Part shown: one piece after another, positions 18,267 to 29,704 of the stretch | How positions within the stretch are numbered: position 1 is the stretch's first letter | Layout: each line of letters starts with the position of its first letter | Notes under the pieces: generated by a model | Told to the model about the DNA's origin: nothing | Seen by the model: only the letters and a program-made list of their open reading frames with translations | The model's database searches: none | Position numbers and translations under genes: made by a program | NCBI GenBank assembly: GCA_016699405.1 | Contig: CP064972.1 | Span: 4,371,501-4,435,500, forward strand | Direction: 5' to 3' | DNA: 64,000 bases | Origin: Holophagales bacterium | GTDB taxonomy: Bacteria > Acidobacteriota > Thermoanaerobaculia > Multivoradales > JAGPDF01

Positions 18267-20012
18267 TCAGCGACCGGAGGGCGGTTTCGGCGGCGTGGCG
18301 GGCTTTCCGGCCGCCGCCGGTGTCGCCGGCGCCGTCGCGGGGCGGCCACCGCTCTCGCTCCGCTTGGCTCCCGCCGGCGGCGGCGTCGGCATCGGCTTGC
18401 GCGGGAACGGTTCGGGGCGCATCGCCGCGTGGTAGGCGAACGAGGCCATCACCGTCGCCGCCTGCATCAGGTCCTCGCGCGACGCGTGGTCGAGGGTGTC
18501 GAGGTCGGTGTGCCACGTGCGACTCATGTACTCGAGGCCGTCCTGGACGAACTGGAAGCCCGGCAGGCCGACCGCATCGAACGCCTGGTGGTCGGTGCCG
18601 CCGGTGTTGCGCATCGTCACCAGGGTCGCGCCGAGGTCGGCGAAGGGGGCGAGCCAGGCCTCGAAGATCGGCACCGCGGCCGCGTTCTCCTGGGCGTAGA
18701 CGCCGCGGATCTTCCCCGAGCCGTTGTCGAGGTTGAAGTAGACCGAGAGCTTCGCGTGCTCGGGCAGCGTCGAGAGCGGCCAGGTCTCTCCCCAGTACTG
18801 GTCGGGCAAGGCCGCGACCTCCGGGTCCATCGGCTTCGGCCGCGTGGCGAAGTGACTCTTCACGTAAGCGCGCGAGCCGAGCAGGCCCTGCTCCTCGCCG
18901 CTCCACAGCGCGAAGCGGATGGTGCGCCGCGGCTTCGTCCCGAGCGCCTGGAGGATCCGCGCCGCCTCCATCACCACCGCCGTGCCCGCGCCGTCGTCGG
19001 TCGCCCCGACGCCGGCGTGCCAGGAGTCGAGATGGGCGCCTACCATGACGATCTCGCCCGCCTTGTCGCTGCCCGGGATCTCGGCGACGACGTTGGCCGC
19101 CTGCGGCTCGGGTGCGTCGTGCAACTCGGCGACGACGTCGAGCGCCAGCTCGACCTCCTTGCCTTCGTCGAGCGCCCGCGTCAGGCGCAGGAACTGCTCC
19201 TCCATGAGCACGAGCCCCGGCACCCCCGGACTGCGCCCCGGCCAGCCGCCGCCGCCACCGCCGGTCACCCAGAGGATGCCGTTCTCGCGCGTCGACTTCT
19301 CCACCGTGGCGACCACGCCCTCCTCGACGAGGAAGCGGTTCCGCGCCTCGGTGAACGCCCAGCGCTTGCGACCCTGCTCGCGCCGCCGCTCCTCCGGACG
19401 GTCGCCAGGGATGCGGAAGGCTCCGACCTCGCGCAGCGAGTCGTCGTCGTAACGGCGGAACGGACGCTCGGCGGTCGGATCGTCGGCGTCGCGCGACGGC
19501 TCCCGTCCGCGCACCTCCTCGGCGACCGGCTCGACGACGAGGATCTTGCCCCGCACCTTGCCACGCAGCGGCTCGAGGTCCTCCTCGGCGGCGAGCTTCA
19601 CCTTCATCGCGGCGGCCCGCACCGGCCCCGCGGTGCCGACCGTCCAGGCGAGCGGCAGGGCGTGCAGCGGCGCGGCGAAAGGCGCGACGACACGCAGATC
19701 GCAGGCCTTGTAGCTCCAGCCAGCACGGAACGGATAGGTCTCCTGGTGTGCGTTGACCAGCCCCCAGCCGGCCAGCTTGGCTTGCGCCCAATCGCTCGCC
19801 GCCTGCTGCTGCGGCGAGCCGGTGAGCCGAGGCCCGTAGCCGTCCACAAGCTCGGTCAACGTCTCCATCACCTGGGATCGTCGCAGCCCCTCCTGGCGGA
19901 TGCGCGTCACCATGTCGTAGTCGACGGGCTCGGCGGCGGCCAGCGGTGCGACGAGCGGCGCGGCGACGACCGCGAGGGCGAGAGCCGAGAGGCGGCGGAC
20001 GGTGCGAGTCAT
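18267..20012 (-). CDS. Secreted M28-family zinc aminopeptidase/carboxypeptidase
   Basis: 581 aa with a signal peptide (RLSALALAVVAAPLVAPLAAA). A pro/PA-like region occupies about 30-300. The M28 catalytic domain follows with the two-zinc ligand motifs VGAHLDSWHAG and TDDGAGT, the catalytic pair WSGEEQGLLGS, the Asp in NLDNGSGKIRG and the His in GTDHQAF. The last 35 residues are a Pro/Ala/Lys-rich tail of unknown role. ATG 20012 is preceded by GAGGAGA. Specificity (aminopeptidase or glutamate carboxypeptidase-like) cannot be read. The gene is transcribed alone, convergent with the BON gene. Confidence 0.9.
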   Translation of the reverse strand: MTRTVRRLSALALAVVAAPLVAPLAAAEPVDYDMVTRIRQEGLRRSQVMETLTELVDGYGPRLTGSPQQQAASDWAQAKLAGWGLVNAHQETYPFRAGWSYKACDLRVVAPFAAPLHALPLAWTVGTAGPVRAAAMKVKLAAEEDLEPLRGKVRGKILVVEPVAEEVRGREPSRDADDPTAERPFRRYDDDSLREVGAFRIPGDRPEERRREQGRKRWAFTEARNRFLVEEGVVATVEKSTRENGILWVTGGGGGGWPGRSPGVPGLVLMEEQFLRLTRALDEGKEVELALDVVAELHDAPEPQAANVVAEIPGSDKAGEIVMVGAHLDSWHAGVGATDDGAGTAVVMEAARILQALGTKPRRTIRFALWSGEEQGLLGSRAYVKSHFATRPKPMDPEVAALPDQYWGETWPLSTLPEHAKLSVYFNLDNGSGKIRGVYAQENAAAVPIFEAWLAPFADLGATLVTMRNTGGTDHQAFDAVGLPGFQFVQDGLEYMSRTWHTDLDTLDHASREDLMQAATVMASFAYHAAMRPEPFPRKPMPTPPPAGAKRSESGGRPATAPATPAAAGKPATPPKPPSGR

Positions 20013-20044
20013 GCGAGGTCTCCTCGTGGCGGTCGGAAGCACGG

Positions 20045-20073
20045 GTTCTAGCACAGGAACCGCTCCGTCCCAA
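20045..20073 (-). promoter_or_regulatory. Candidate sigma-70 promoter of the M28 peptidase gene
   Basis: On the minus strand TTGGGA (-35) and TAGAAC (-10) are separated by 17 bp, each with 4 of 6 consensus matches, about 33 bp before the start codon. High G+C makes such matches only suggestive. The remainder of the 20013-20141 gap shows no gene. Confidence 0.3.
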
Positions 20074-20141
20074 GCCAAAGAACCGCAACGGCCTCCGCGC
20101 GGGCCGCCGCGTGGCGTCCGCTCACGACGAGCCAGCCGTCT

Positions 20142-20276
20142 CTACTGGAAGAGGCTGATCCCCGAGTGCCCGAGCAGCCACCAGAAGAGCAGGAACAGGA
20201 GGCACCCGCCGCAGCCGCAACCCCCGAGCCGTTTCGCCCCGTACCCCGCCACGACTCCTCGCAACAGCTTGCTCAT
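20142..20276 (-). CDS. Small Cys/Gly-rich membrane peptide
   Basis: 44 aa. A basic N-terminus (MSKLLRGVVAGYGAKR) is followed by LGGCGCGGCLLFLLFWWLLG, one hydrophobic helix whose entrance carries three cysteines. Its ATG overlaps the TGA of the upstream YihY/BrkB gene (ATGA), so it is probably translated by coupling. I do not recognise a family. The three clustered Cys could bind metal, be lipid-modified or form disulfides. Start and frame are supported by the overlap; function is unknown. Confidence 0.65.
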   Translation of the reverse strand: MSKLLRGVVAGYGAKRLGGCGCGGCLLFLLFWWLLGHSGISLFQ

Positions 20277-21121
20277 CGCTTCTCCTCCTTGGCGACTCCG
20301 GTGGCCGCGGATCGTCCGCCGTCGAACGGGACCAGGAGGTGCCCGCCGAGCAGGAGGATCCAGGCAATGGCATAGGCCCAGAACAGGAAGAGCACGACGC
20401 TCCCCAGCGTTCCGTAAAGCGGCGTCGAACCCCACAGCACGGCGATGGCGCGCGAGAAACCGAAGCTCGCGCCGATCCAGCCGCCGGTCGCCACGAGCGC
20501 GGCGAGCGCCACTCGCAGGCGACTCGCGCGGGCACCGGCCGCCACGCGGTAGGTCAGGCCGATCGCGCTGAAGAGCACGACGGCGACGAGGGCGGCGCGG
20601 GTCGCCGCGAACATCGACAGCGAGAGCTCCGAGAGCACCGGCATTCGAAGCAGTCCGTGCTCGATCTCCGGCGTCGCGACGAGAAAGAGCGCCGTCGCCA
20701 CCAGCACGGCCGTCCACACCACCAGCAGGGCGACGGAGCGGAAGGTCGAGTGCCAGAAGCGCTCCGGCTCGGAGGACTCGCCGGCGATGACCAGGGTGAG
20801 CGACCGCACGCAGCGCGACATGAAGCGGAACGAGGTCCAGAGCGCGACGAGGAAGCCGACGGTCAGCCAGCCCTGGCTCGTCGACGACTGCGCCGACTGC
20901 AACACCTCGCCCGCCTCGACGCGCGATTCCGCCGGCAGCACGCCGTGCAACACCTCTGCGAACGAGGCGCTGAGGTCCATCGGCAGCCAGCGGCGGACGA
21001 GTGCCACCGACACCGCGACGAACGGCACCAGCGAGATCGCCAGGAAGAACGCCATCTCGGCGGCAGCGCTGTCGGCTCGCGCCAGCCTCGCCGCGACGGC
21101 CTTCAACCCTCTCCAGCTCAT
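20273..21121 (-). CDS. YihY/virulence factor BrkB family membrane protein
   Basis: 282 aa with about six membrane helices: AEMAFFLAISLVPFVAVSVALV, VGFLVALWTSFRFMSR, ALLVVWTAVLVATALFLVA, AALVAVVLFSAIGLTYRV, LAALVATGGWIGASFGFSR and GSVVLFLFWAYAIAWILLLGG. The GxxxxLxxFLFWxYxxAxILLxG ending is diagnostic of YihY/BrkB, a family once misnamed ribonuclease BN and of unsettled function. ATG 21121 is preferred over a TTG seven codons upstream. It overlaps the 44-aa peptide gene downstream. Confidence 0.88.
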   Translation of the reverse strand: MSWRGLKAVAARLARADSAAAEMAFFLAISLVPFVAVSVALVRRWLPMDLSASFAEVLHGVLPAESRVEAGEVLQSAQSSTSQGWLTVGFLVALWTSFRFMSRCVRSLTLVIAGESSEPERFWHSTFRSVALLVVWTAVLVATALFLVATPEIEHGLLRMPVLSELSLSMFAATRAALVAVVLFSAIGLTYRVAAGARASRLRVALAALVATGGWIGASFGFSRAIAVLWGSTPLYGTLGSVVLFLFWAYAIAWILLLGGHLLVPFDGGRSAATGVAKEEKR

Positions 21122-21169
21122 GATGAGCGGACGATACCGCAACGCGGATCGGGTCGGGCCGTTCGCCCG

Positions 21170-22843
21170 TTACGGCGCCGTTGCCAGCCGGCGCGGCGTC
21201 ACCCAGGGCTGCAGGGTCTCGAAGAAGGTCGGCGGTTCGTAGGTGTGGCCGCGCTGCAGTCGGCGGTGCTCGCGCCGCATCGAGAGCAGGAGGAGACGCC
21301 CGAGCAGGGGTGCGGTGAGGCGCGCCTTCCAGCCGAAGGCTTCGACCATCGCGGCGCGCAACTGGCGGATCCTCGCGATCAGGCGATCGTCGCTCGTCGG
21401 CCACCGCTCGGTGGCCCACAGCGCCGCGGCGTAGATCGTCGGCAGCGCCGCGCACTCGCGGGCGATGCGCTCGCGCACCCGCGGCTCGGGATGGTCGTGG
21501 TGGCGGCTCCAGCCCTGGAGGAGCGTGCGGGCGATCCGCACCAGGCTCGGGCCGTTGACCGCGAAGTCGCGCTCGAAGGCGCGCAGCAGGAAGCCGGTCT
21601 CCGCACCGTCGCGCAGGTTCGGGTGGCGGAAGTTGAAGCGCAACTGGCCGTGCGCGTCCGCTTCCGGACACTCGCTCGGCGAGAGCAGCGTCCCCTTCTC
21701 GAGGTGCTCGGCGTAGAGCGGCGTCCCGGGGATGGGGGTGTAGAGCATGAACTGGTGGAACTCGGTGTCGTGGGCGATGGCGTGCTCGATCGCCGCGTCG
21801 AGGTTCTCGGCCGTGTGCTCGGGCAGGCCGATGATGCTCGAGCCGAGCACGCGGATGCCGTGTGACTGGAGCTCTCGCACCAGCTCGCGCGTGTCGGCCT
21901 GCTTGAGCTTGGTGTAGACGCTGTCCTTGCCCTCGAGGCCCAGCCAGACCCACGAGATCCCGAGGCCGACGAGCTCCTCGGCGCTGTAGAGCCGCAGCGT
22001 GTTGGCCGAGCTGAAAACGTAGAGCGACCACGACTTGCCGGCCGCGCGCATGAGCTCGAGCAGGCGCAGTGCCCGCTTGCGGTAGAGCAGGAAGTTCTCG
22101 TCCATGACGAAGAACGACTGGCACGCGAGCGCCGTCTCGAGCTGCGAGAGCACGTCGAAGAGCTCGTCGCCGGTCTCGTAGAAGTTGACGAACTTCCCCT
22201 TGCCGCCGAACATCGCCGAGGTCGAGCAGAAGTTGCAGCCCAGCGGACAGCCGACCGAGGGGATCAGCGTCGCCGCCGTGTGCTCGGCCCCCGACGGCAG
22301 CTTGAAACCGAGGATGCGCGTCTCGACCGCCGAGCGGATCACCGGATGGCGGATCGGCTGGCAGGGGTCCTGGCCGAGGAACGAACGGAACCAGCGGACG
22401 CCCTCTCCGGCGACGACGTGGTCGGCGTCGATCCGCTCCGCCAGTCCGGGGACGTTGGCGACGTGCCCGCCGACGACGATCGTCGCCCAGGGCTGGAGCT
22501 CGCGGATCAGCGCGCACATCTTCTCGACCTTGCCGACGTTCGCCATGATGCCGCTCACCCCGACGATGTCGTAGCGACGCTTGCCGAGCTCGTCGACGAA
22601 ACGCTCGAGGGTCGGGAAATCGAGCAGCGAGCAGTCGGCGTCGAGATTCGCCTGGATCAGCATGAGCCCCCACGAGCGGTGGAACATGCGCAGCGAGAAG
22701 ACGTCCTGCACCCGCGTGACCTGGTTGTGGTAGAGCTCCATCGGGTTGATCGCCCGCGAGCCGTATTCGTCGTCCTGTGCGTAGGGCCCGAAAACGCTGG
22801 TGAGCAGGATGCGGGCCTGATTTCCGAGCGGATGAATCTGCAT
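21170..22843 (-). CDS. B12-binding-domain radical SAM protein
   Basis: 557 aa. The N-terminal part (to about 170) is a B12-binding-like Rossmann region (YDIVGVSGIMANVGKVEKM, ATIVVGGHVANVPG), although the usual DxHxxG cobalamin motif is not evident. The radical SAM core follows with the cluster motif CPLGCNFC, then FFVMDENFLLYRKRALRLLELM and GSSIIGLPEHTAENL, as in the family that includes the hopanoid and bacteriochlorophyll enzymes. A helical C-terminal region (about 440-557) is uncharacterised. ATG 22843 is the first credible start. Substrate is unknown. It is divergent from the kinase gene, with a 250-bp gap that holds no recognisable element. Confidence 0.85.
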   Translation of the reverse strand: MQIHPLGNQARILLTSVFGPYAQDDEYGSRAINPMELYHNQVTRVQDVFSLRMFHRSWGLMLIQANLDADCSLLDFPTLERFVDELGKRRYDIVGVSGIMANVGKVEKMCALIRELQPWATIVVGGHVANVPGLAERIDADHVVAGEGVRWFRSFLGQDPCQPIRHPVIRSAVETRILGFKLPSGAEHTAATLIPSVGCPLGCNFCSTSAMFGGKGKFVNFYETGDELFDVLSQLETALACQSFFVMDENFLLYRKRALRLLELMRAAGKSWSLYVFSSANTLRLYSAEELVGLGISWVWLGLEGKDSVYTKLKQADTRELVRELQSHGIRVLGSSIIGLPEHTAENLDAAIEHAIAHDTEFHQFMLYTPIPGTPLYAEHLEKGTLLSPSECPEADAHGQLRFNFRHPNLRDGAETGFLLRAFERDFAVNGPSLVRIARTLLQGWSRHHDHPEPRVRERIARECAALPTIYAAALWATERWPTSDDRLIARIRQLRAAMVEAFGWKARLTAPLLGRLLLLSMRREHRRLQRGHTYEPPTFFETLQPWVTPRRLATAP

Positions 22844-23093
22844 GGATTCACCGTAGCAGCCGCCTCTGTCCCGCGCGGTCACGCTCCTGTCAGCCCTCGG
22901 TCGCGGGCGCGTCCCTTTCTGTCACCACCGTCACGGAAGCGCCGCGAGAGGGGCTCGGCGCTTCCAGCGCAACCCGAGCGCGCGGCTCGCCTCACCGGCC
23001 GAACTTCGATACTCTGCGCGCTCCCCGTCGAAAGACATCCAGGGCGTCGCACGCCGTACGCCGTAGCGCCAGATGCTCCACAAGAGGTGACCG

Positions 23094-25823
<2,730 letters not shown>

Positions 25824-25931
25824 CCGCTTCCCGCGGCCGGTGCCTCGCCTCGACCGACCTCACCGCCGAGCGCAACGAGGACTCGGGAGTCCGCCGTCGC
25901 CGCGGGCCGCTCGTCCGATGGGCTCCATTCG

Positions 25932-26201
25932 ATGCCCGAGCGACTGACGACGCGACTCGCCTTCCTGGCCGGCCTGGCCTCCGTGCTGTTGTCGGTGCTC
26001 CTCTACCTGCCGACGCTCGGCGACGGGTTCCTCTTCGACGACCGCCCGCTGCTCCTCGAGAACGAGATGGTCCGCTCGCCCCACGGGATCGTCGAGCTCG
26101 GAAGGAAGAGCGAAGCGGCGGCGCGGCGCGGATTGCGCGCCACTCGCCACGCCGCGGCGGACCGGGCGGTCACCGCGGAGCTCGAGCGCCTGGCGCGCTG
26201 A
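25932..26201 (+). pseudogene. Truncated N-terminus of a TMTC-like glycosyltransferase
   Basis: 89 codons. The first 55 residues are those of a TMTC/O-mannosyltransferase-like protein: one hydrophobic helix (LAGLASVLLSVLLYLPTLGD) then FLFDDRPLLLENEMVRSP, the DD-containing first loop. The intact neighbour on the other strand has the matching block YAPVLDNGLVWDDGANLVAA. After residue 55 the similarity stops, and the final residues run antisense into the 3' end of that neighbour. The remaining 400 or more residues of the family are missing. It is best read as a relic left by a rearrangement, though a short product could still be made. Confidence 0.55.
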
Positions 26202-27912
26202 CCTCCGGGCGCACCGTCCCCAGCCGCGCGAGCGCCAGTCGCGCACCCGAGTGGCCGGGCTCGAGGGCGAGCACCTGGCGCAGGGCCCGTTCGGCCTTCG
26301 CGCTCTCGCCGGCTCGCCACCAGGCGAGCGCCGTGGCGTACCGCGGCAGGACACCCCCGGGCTGTGCCACCGCTGCCCGTTCGAGGACCGCCGCGACCTT
26401 CTCGGGTGGCGGCGCCCCGGCGCTCGTCCGCGGCAGCTCGAGGAGCGCGACGAGCGCACGCCACGGCCGGCCGTAGGGCGGCGCCACCTCCAGCGAGCGG
26501 ACGAGGTGGAAGAGCGCCGGACCGGTCTCTCCCCTCGCGAAGAGCAGCTGTCCCAGGTTGTTGTCGGCGAGGCAAGAGCGCGAACCGTCGAGCACGTGGC
26601 GCCAGAGCGTCTCGTCGCTCCTCCACACCGCCGTCTGGCGTCGCGTGACGATCGACGCGGCCCCGAGCAGGACGAGGAGCGCCACGCCGAGTCCCCAACG
26701 AGCCGCCTGCCGAGTCGTCACGCGCCAGACCCACTCGGCGCCGGATGGGACGAGCAGCACGAGCGGCACGGTCGCGAGGTAGGCGTAACGGTCCGCCACG
26801 AGTTGGATGCCGGACTGCGCCAGCCCGAGGACCGGCAGCACGAGCAGGAAGTAGGCGCCGAACGCCGTCGCCACAGCTGGCAACCGCCGCCGCCAGACGA
26901 CGAGCGCCAACGCCACCGCGACGGTGGCGAGCGCCGAGCCGAGCAGCGCCGGAGCGGTCGGGTCGAACGGATAGGGTCGCTCGACCAGCGGCAGTCGACG
27001 GTTCGCCCCGAGCAGCGCCGCCGGATAGAAGCTGAGCCCGTAGCCGGCCTGCACCAGGCGAGCGACGAGCCCATGCTCGTCGATTCCGGTCATCGCTCCC
27101 CCGCCGAGCTGGGCCCACGCGGCCGCGACGGCGGACGCCACGGCGATCGCCAGGCTCACGGCCTTCTCGGCGACGAGCCGCACCAGGCTCCGCCCGCGGC
27201 TCAGGCGCCGCAACGGCCAGACGTCGAGCAGGAGCAGCACGAACGGCAGCGACATCTGCGCCCGGGAGAGCGCGGCGAGCGCATGCAGCAACGCCACCCA
27301 GCCCCGCACAGGCGAGGGCGAGTCGTCGCGTGGCGCCCCGCGAAGGTGAACCGCGAGCGCCGCCAGGACGAAGACGGCGGAGAGCAGGTCACGACGCTCG
27401 GTCGCCCAGGCGACGGACTCGACACGGACTGGGTGGAGCGCGAAGAACGCTGCGGCGACCCAGGCGAGCGCGAGTCGACGCGCCCGGTCCCTCGCGATCG
27501 AGTCCACGTCGCCGCCGCCGTCGCCGCCGGCGTAGCTGGCGAGCATCCAGGTGAGCCAGCCCACCAGCGCGGTCGTCAGCAGATGCAACAGGAGGTTGGT
27601 GGCGTGCAGCCCGCGCGGCGTCGCGCCCGAGACCGCGGCGTCGAGCTGGTAGGAGAGCCAGGTGAGCGGCTGGTAGTGGCCGTTGAACGGCATCCGCCAC
27701 GCCCACGCTGTGCCCGCCAGGCCGCGATCCCACTGCGCACGCGCCGCCACGAGGTTGGCGCCATCGTCCCAGACGAGCCCGTTGTCGAGCACCGGCGCGT
27801 ACGCCCAGAGAATCGCCGCCAGAAGGGCCGCGAACGCCCCGGCAGCCATCGCCGTGCGCCACCCCGAGGAGATCGCCGCGTCCTGCCGCGCTGTCGCCGG
27901 CTCGGGGCTCAC
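26170..27912 (-). CDS. TMTC/O-mannosyltransferase-like membrane protein with TPR tail
   Basis: 580 aa with about ten membrane helices. The first loop carries the conserved pair of acids (GLVWDDGANLV), followed by PFNGHYQPLTWLSYQLD, HATNLLLHLL, FFALHPVRVESVAWATERRDLLSAVF and DRYAYLATVPL. All are landmarks of the TMTC-like/DUF1736-type glycosyltransferases that add sugars to exported proteins from a lipid-linked donor. A TPR-like region (about 470-565) ends the protein. Initiation is taken at GTG 27912, which overlaps the TGA of the upstream relic as GTGA. The sugar donor and target are unknown. Confidence 0.8.
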   Translation of the reverse strand: MSPEPATARQDAAISSGWRTAMAAGAFAALLAAILWAYAPVLDNGLVWDDGANLVAARAQWDRGLAGTAWAWRMPFNGHYQPLTWLSYQLDAAVSGATPRGLHATNLLLHLLTTALVGWLTWMLASYAGGDGGGDVDSIARDRARRLALAWVAAAFFALHPVRVESVAWATERRDLLSAVFVLAALAVHLRGAPRDDSPSPVRGWVALLHALAALSRAQMSLPFVLLLLDVWPLRRLSRGRSLVRLVAEKAVSLAIAVASAVAAAWAQLGGGAMTGIDEHGLVARLVQAGYGLSFYPAALLGANRRLPLVERPYPFDPTAPALLGSALATVAVALALVVWRRRLPAVATAFGAYFLLVLPVLGLAQSGIQLVADRYAYLATVPLVLLVPSGAEWVWRVTTRQAARWGLGVALLVLLGAASIVTRRQTAVWRSDETLWRHVLDGSRSCLADNNLGQLLFARGETGPALFHLVRSLEVAPPYGRPWRALVALLELPRTSAGAPPPEKVAAVLERAAVAQPGGVLPRYATALAWWRAGESAKAERALRQVLALEPGHSGARLALARLGTVRPEVSAPGARAPR

Positions 27913-28872
27913 GGCGCTGTCGCCTCCGCCACCTCGTCGCCGGTGAGCTGGAAGACGAAGAGCGAGGTGCCGATCCGTTCGTCGGGCTCGCGCCGGGCGA
28001 GCCGGGAGACGAGCCGGAACCGCCGCAGCGTCTCGGGGACGCCGACCTCTCCCGCCGCGTCGCGCGCCGTCCCGTGGGCCAGGGACTCGTACTGGGCGAA
28101 GAATCTTCCATCCCACCAGGTCGCGGCGCGCGCGAGCGGACGGGAGACCCCGAGGAGCTCGGTCGCACTGACGACGTACCAGCCCGCGGAGATCGTGCCC
28201 GGCGACGGCGCGTGCGCCCCATGCCCGAGCAAGCGCCGCACCGCAAGATCGCGCGGCAGCGGTGGATCGCCGGCCGGCGCGAGCCAGACCGGCGTCGTTT
28301 CGTCTGGACCGCTCGGGCTCGCCAGGCGCTCGCGCAGCCGCAACAGATCCTGCGCCCAGTCGAGATGGCTGTCGGCGAGAACGAGGTGTCCACGCCGCCA
28401 CCCGCCTGCCGCCTCGTTGAAGTACTCGAGCCGATGCGGCGATGCCCACCACGTGCCGAGCGCGAGCCACGACAGAGCCGCGACGACTCCGAGCTCCACG
28501 CTCCCTCTCCACGGCGCGGCAAGGCGCGGCGGGGCCACGCTCGCGGCACTCACCGCGAGCATCGTCGTCGCCGGAAGGAGGCGGCGATAGCCGAGGGTGA
28601 GTCCGCTCGTCACCCGGAGCGCGGTGTAGCGCACGGCGAAGAGCCCGAGGCCGACGGCGAGCGTCGGCGACCCGAGACCGCGCCGGAGAACGAGCACGCC
28701 CGACCGCCCCACGCCGGGGCGCGAGAGCCACCGCTCCGCCGTGAGGATCATCCGGCCGAGCGGCGGCTGATCTGGGCGCAGCCGGAGGTCGCGGTCGTGC
28801 AGCGCCGCGAAACCGGCGACGAGATGACGCAGCTCATCGACCGCCACGTTGTCTGAGCACGATTTCGTCCAA
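27909..28872 (-). pseudogene. Decayed GT39-like glycosyltransferase with internal deletion
   Basis: About 320 codons. The 5' part encodes VDELRHLVAGFAALHDRDLR followed by LRPDQPPLGRM, the first-loop DE...H..AGF..L..RDFRL.P..PPL motif of GT39/PMT-like enzymes. The N-terminal signal-anchor helix is missing. The sequence then jumps directly to LGLFAVRYTALRVTSGLTLG followed by YRRLLPATTMLAVS, which belongs to the last third of such proteins. About 200-250 residues of membrane domain appear deleted. The last 250 residues, including EYFNEAAGGWRRGHLVLADS and LDWAQDLLRLRERL, are well kept. A palindromic repeat abuts the broken 5' end. The frame still couples to the intact downstream gene (GTGA overlap). 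Confidence 0.6.
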
Positions 28873-28873
28873 G

Positions 28874-29057
28874 CTAGCCCGGATTTCTCACCCCGTTCCG
28901 TCGCGAGGCGGCGCAGATGGCTGTGGCTGCAAGGCGCCGCGACCGAGGCCGGCGCAGGCGTACTGGGCAGTACGTCGAGCCGGCCGACCGAGCGCAACGC
29001 TGCAGACGCGGCCAGATGCGGCGCCGCAGCAGGAGCGGGGTCAGAAATGCGGGCTAG
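28874..29057. repeat. 184-bp imperfect palindrome with 26-bp terminal inverted repeats
   Basis: The left end 28874-28899 (CTAGCCCGGATTTCTCACCC...) and the right end 29032-29057, read on the opposite strand (CTAGCCCGCATTTCTGACCC...), match at 23 of 26 bases. The symmetry continues inward as an imperfect inverted repeat to the centre GTACTG-GG-CAGTAC (28960-28973). The whole element could fold into one long hairpin. It encodes nothing. It looks like a MITE or large REP-type element. It lies at the broken 5' end of the GT39-like relic, so it may mark the rearrangement. Confidence 0.75.
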
Positions 29058-29704
29058 GGCAATCGCCGAGGCAACCCGGATCGCCGTGGCCAGGCCGCGG
29101 TTCAGCGCGTCTGCGGCGATCCGTTCGAGCATCGGCCAAGATGATAGCTGCGCGTTGAGCCGTCCATTCATGACCGAGCCGACGACCCCATGGCGCTCGG
29201 CGAGGAGGTCGGCGACGAGGCGCCGCTTCCGGCCGAAGCGTTCGTGACGCGGCTCGCGGTCCGGGGGTCGTCCCTGCCATTCGCCGGCGCCCGATGCTTG
29301 TGGAGCGCGCTCGGCTCGGCGCCGGGCTCGAGGGCCTCGGCCACGGGGGTCCAGCCGAGCTTCGGGTCGCCTCCAGAGCGACCGCCGATTTCCTGAGACG
29401 AGAGCGTCTGGTGGGTTCGGATAGGATTTCGCCTCCGACCGCGATTCCCGGAGTCCGACCTTGAGACCACGATCCTTGCCGGCTGGTGTCGCGCTACCTC
29501 TCGACCTGGCCCGCTCCCAGACACCGTCGGGCCCAGCACAGCACGATTCCGATCCGGTCATCGCCCGATACGACGGCGGTGCGGTTCGCCGCCGCGCGCT
29601 CCAGGACGAGAGCGTGAACGCCGGCGTGACCGCCATCCAGGAGCGACTGATCGCCGAGTCGGGCCTCGAGATCCTCGCCCCGGAAGTCTGAAGTGGAGCG
29701 CGGC
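29058..29704. other. Non-coding stretch between the repeat and the TPR membrane gene
   Basis: About 650 bp in which neither strand gives a convincing protein. Short open frames at 29461-29691 (+) and 29494-29706 (-) overlap each other, lack ribosome sites and show no domain. The minus-strand frame that continues from the GT39-like relic is Arg-rich with no hydrophobic pattern. The stretch probably consists of decayed sequence belonging to the same rearranged locus. I see no promoter or hairpin that stands out. Confidence 0.5.
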
